The notes under the pieces are model-generated. The model made no database searches. It worked only from the letters and a program-made list of their open reading frames with translations, and was not told the DNA's origin. From positions 248,001 to 312,000 of the forward strand of contig NZ_JQGJ02000002.1 in assembly GCF_000802155.2 (NCBI RefSeq): a stretch of 64,000 bases of DNA, written 5' to 3'. Position 1 is the first letter of the stretch; each line of letters begins with the position of its first letter. The position numbers were made by a program, and so were the translations under genes. This document shows, piece by piece, positions 63,983 through 64,000 of the stretch. This stretch comes from Pseudomonas frederiksbergensis. Lineage in GTDB: Bacteria > Pseudomonadota > Gammaproteobacteria > Pseudomonadales > Pseudomonadaceae.

Positions 63983-64000
63983 AGGGACGGTCTACTCGCT

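Noticed and set aside
1..64000. tRNA, rRNA, CRISPR arrays and insertion sequences
   Set aside because: No clover-leaf, rRNA-like, regularly spaced repeat or transposase sequence was recognised by reading; a covariance-model scan would be needed to exclude small RNAs.

Overview
This window looks like chromosome from a fluorescent-group Pseudomonas. It is GC-rich, carries two OprD-type porins, many LysR/AraC/TetR regulators, 'GTGGCGAGGGAGC' type REP palindromes, a small DUF2790 secreted protein and a branched-chain acyl-CoA operon of the kind known from P. putida. No rRNA, tRNA, CRISPR array or insertion sequence was seen.

Left edge (1-1.4 kb): a truncated tyrosine-recombinase-like gene, then a near-perfect dif site at 1249-1276, the XerCD site of the replication terminus. 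FtsK-orienting octamers (GGGNAGGG) in the rest of the window were found only on the minus strand, pointing at this site, so it is probably the true chromosomal dif.

1.4-13.4 kb: the most unusual part, a compact biosynthetic cluster directly beside dif. A TetR regulator faces eight co-directional genes: extended SDR, degenerate acyl-adenylating enzyme, HAD-IB phosphatase, FAD aromatic/polyketide hydroxylase, triple-ACP protein, a 1136-residue ketosynthase fused to a tandem AfsA-type (A-factor synthase) hotdog region, SRPBCC cyclase-like protein and an outer-membrane barrel. KS + AfsA + reductase + phosphatase follows the logic of Streptomyces gamma-butyrolactone signal synthesis. ACPs, hydroxylase and cyclase suggest a further tailored product. 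I know of no described Pseudomonas pathway with this gene set.

13.4-25 kb: LysR and a divergent PhnD/selenate-type ABC transporter with two permeases, an OprD porin, two paralogous LysR genes flanking a DUF1445 hydro-lyase and a SnoaL-like protein, then UDP-glucose dehydrogenase and an HPP membrane protein.

25-34.2 kb: branched-chain acyl-CoA catabolism. A plus-strand pair (3-hydroxyisobutyryl-CoA hydrolase, acyl-CoA dehydrogenase; valine-type) converges on a minus-strand operon (AMP-ligase, SDR, thiolase, dehydrogenase, hydratase; isoleucine-type, fadDx-like) preceded by an AraC regulator.

34.2-49 kb: a PLD-type phosphatidylserine synthase, TetR/NTF2-like pair, M42 peptidase, a two-component system near an OprD porin, CitMHS transporter and PrpF/GalD-like isomerase with its LysR, and a D-tartrate module (LysR, D-tartrate dehydratase, DctA).

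50-64 kb: an RND pump operon with an overlapping lipoprotein hydrolase, a divergent MipA/OmpV plus two-component operon, an MBL hydrolase, an isoquinoline-1-oxidoreductase-type molybdoenzyme (IorAB), a small secreted protein, and an AraC regulator with a shortened C-terminus.
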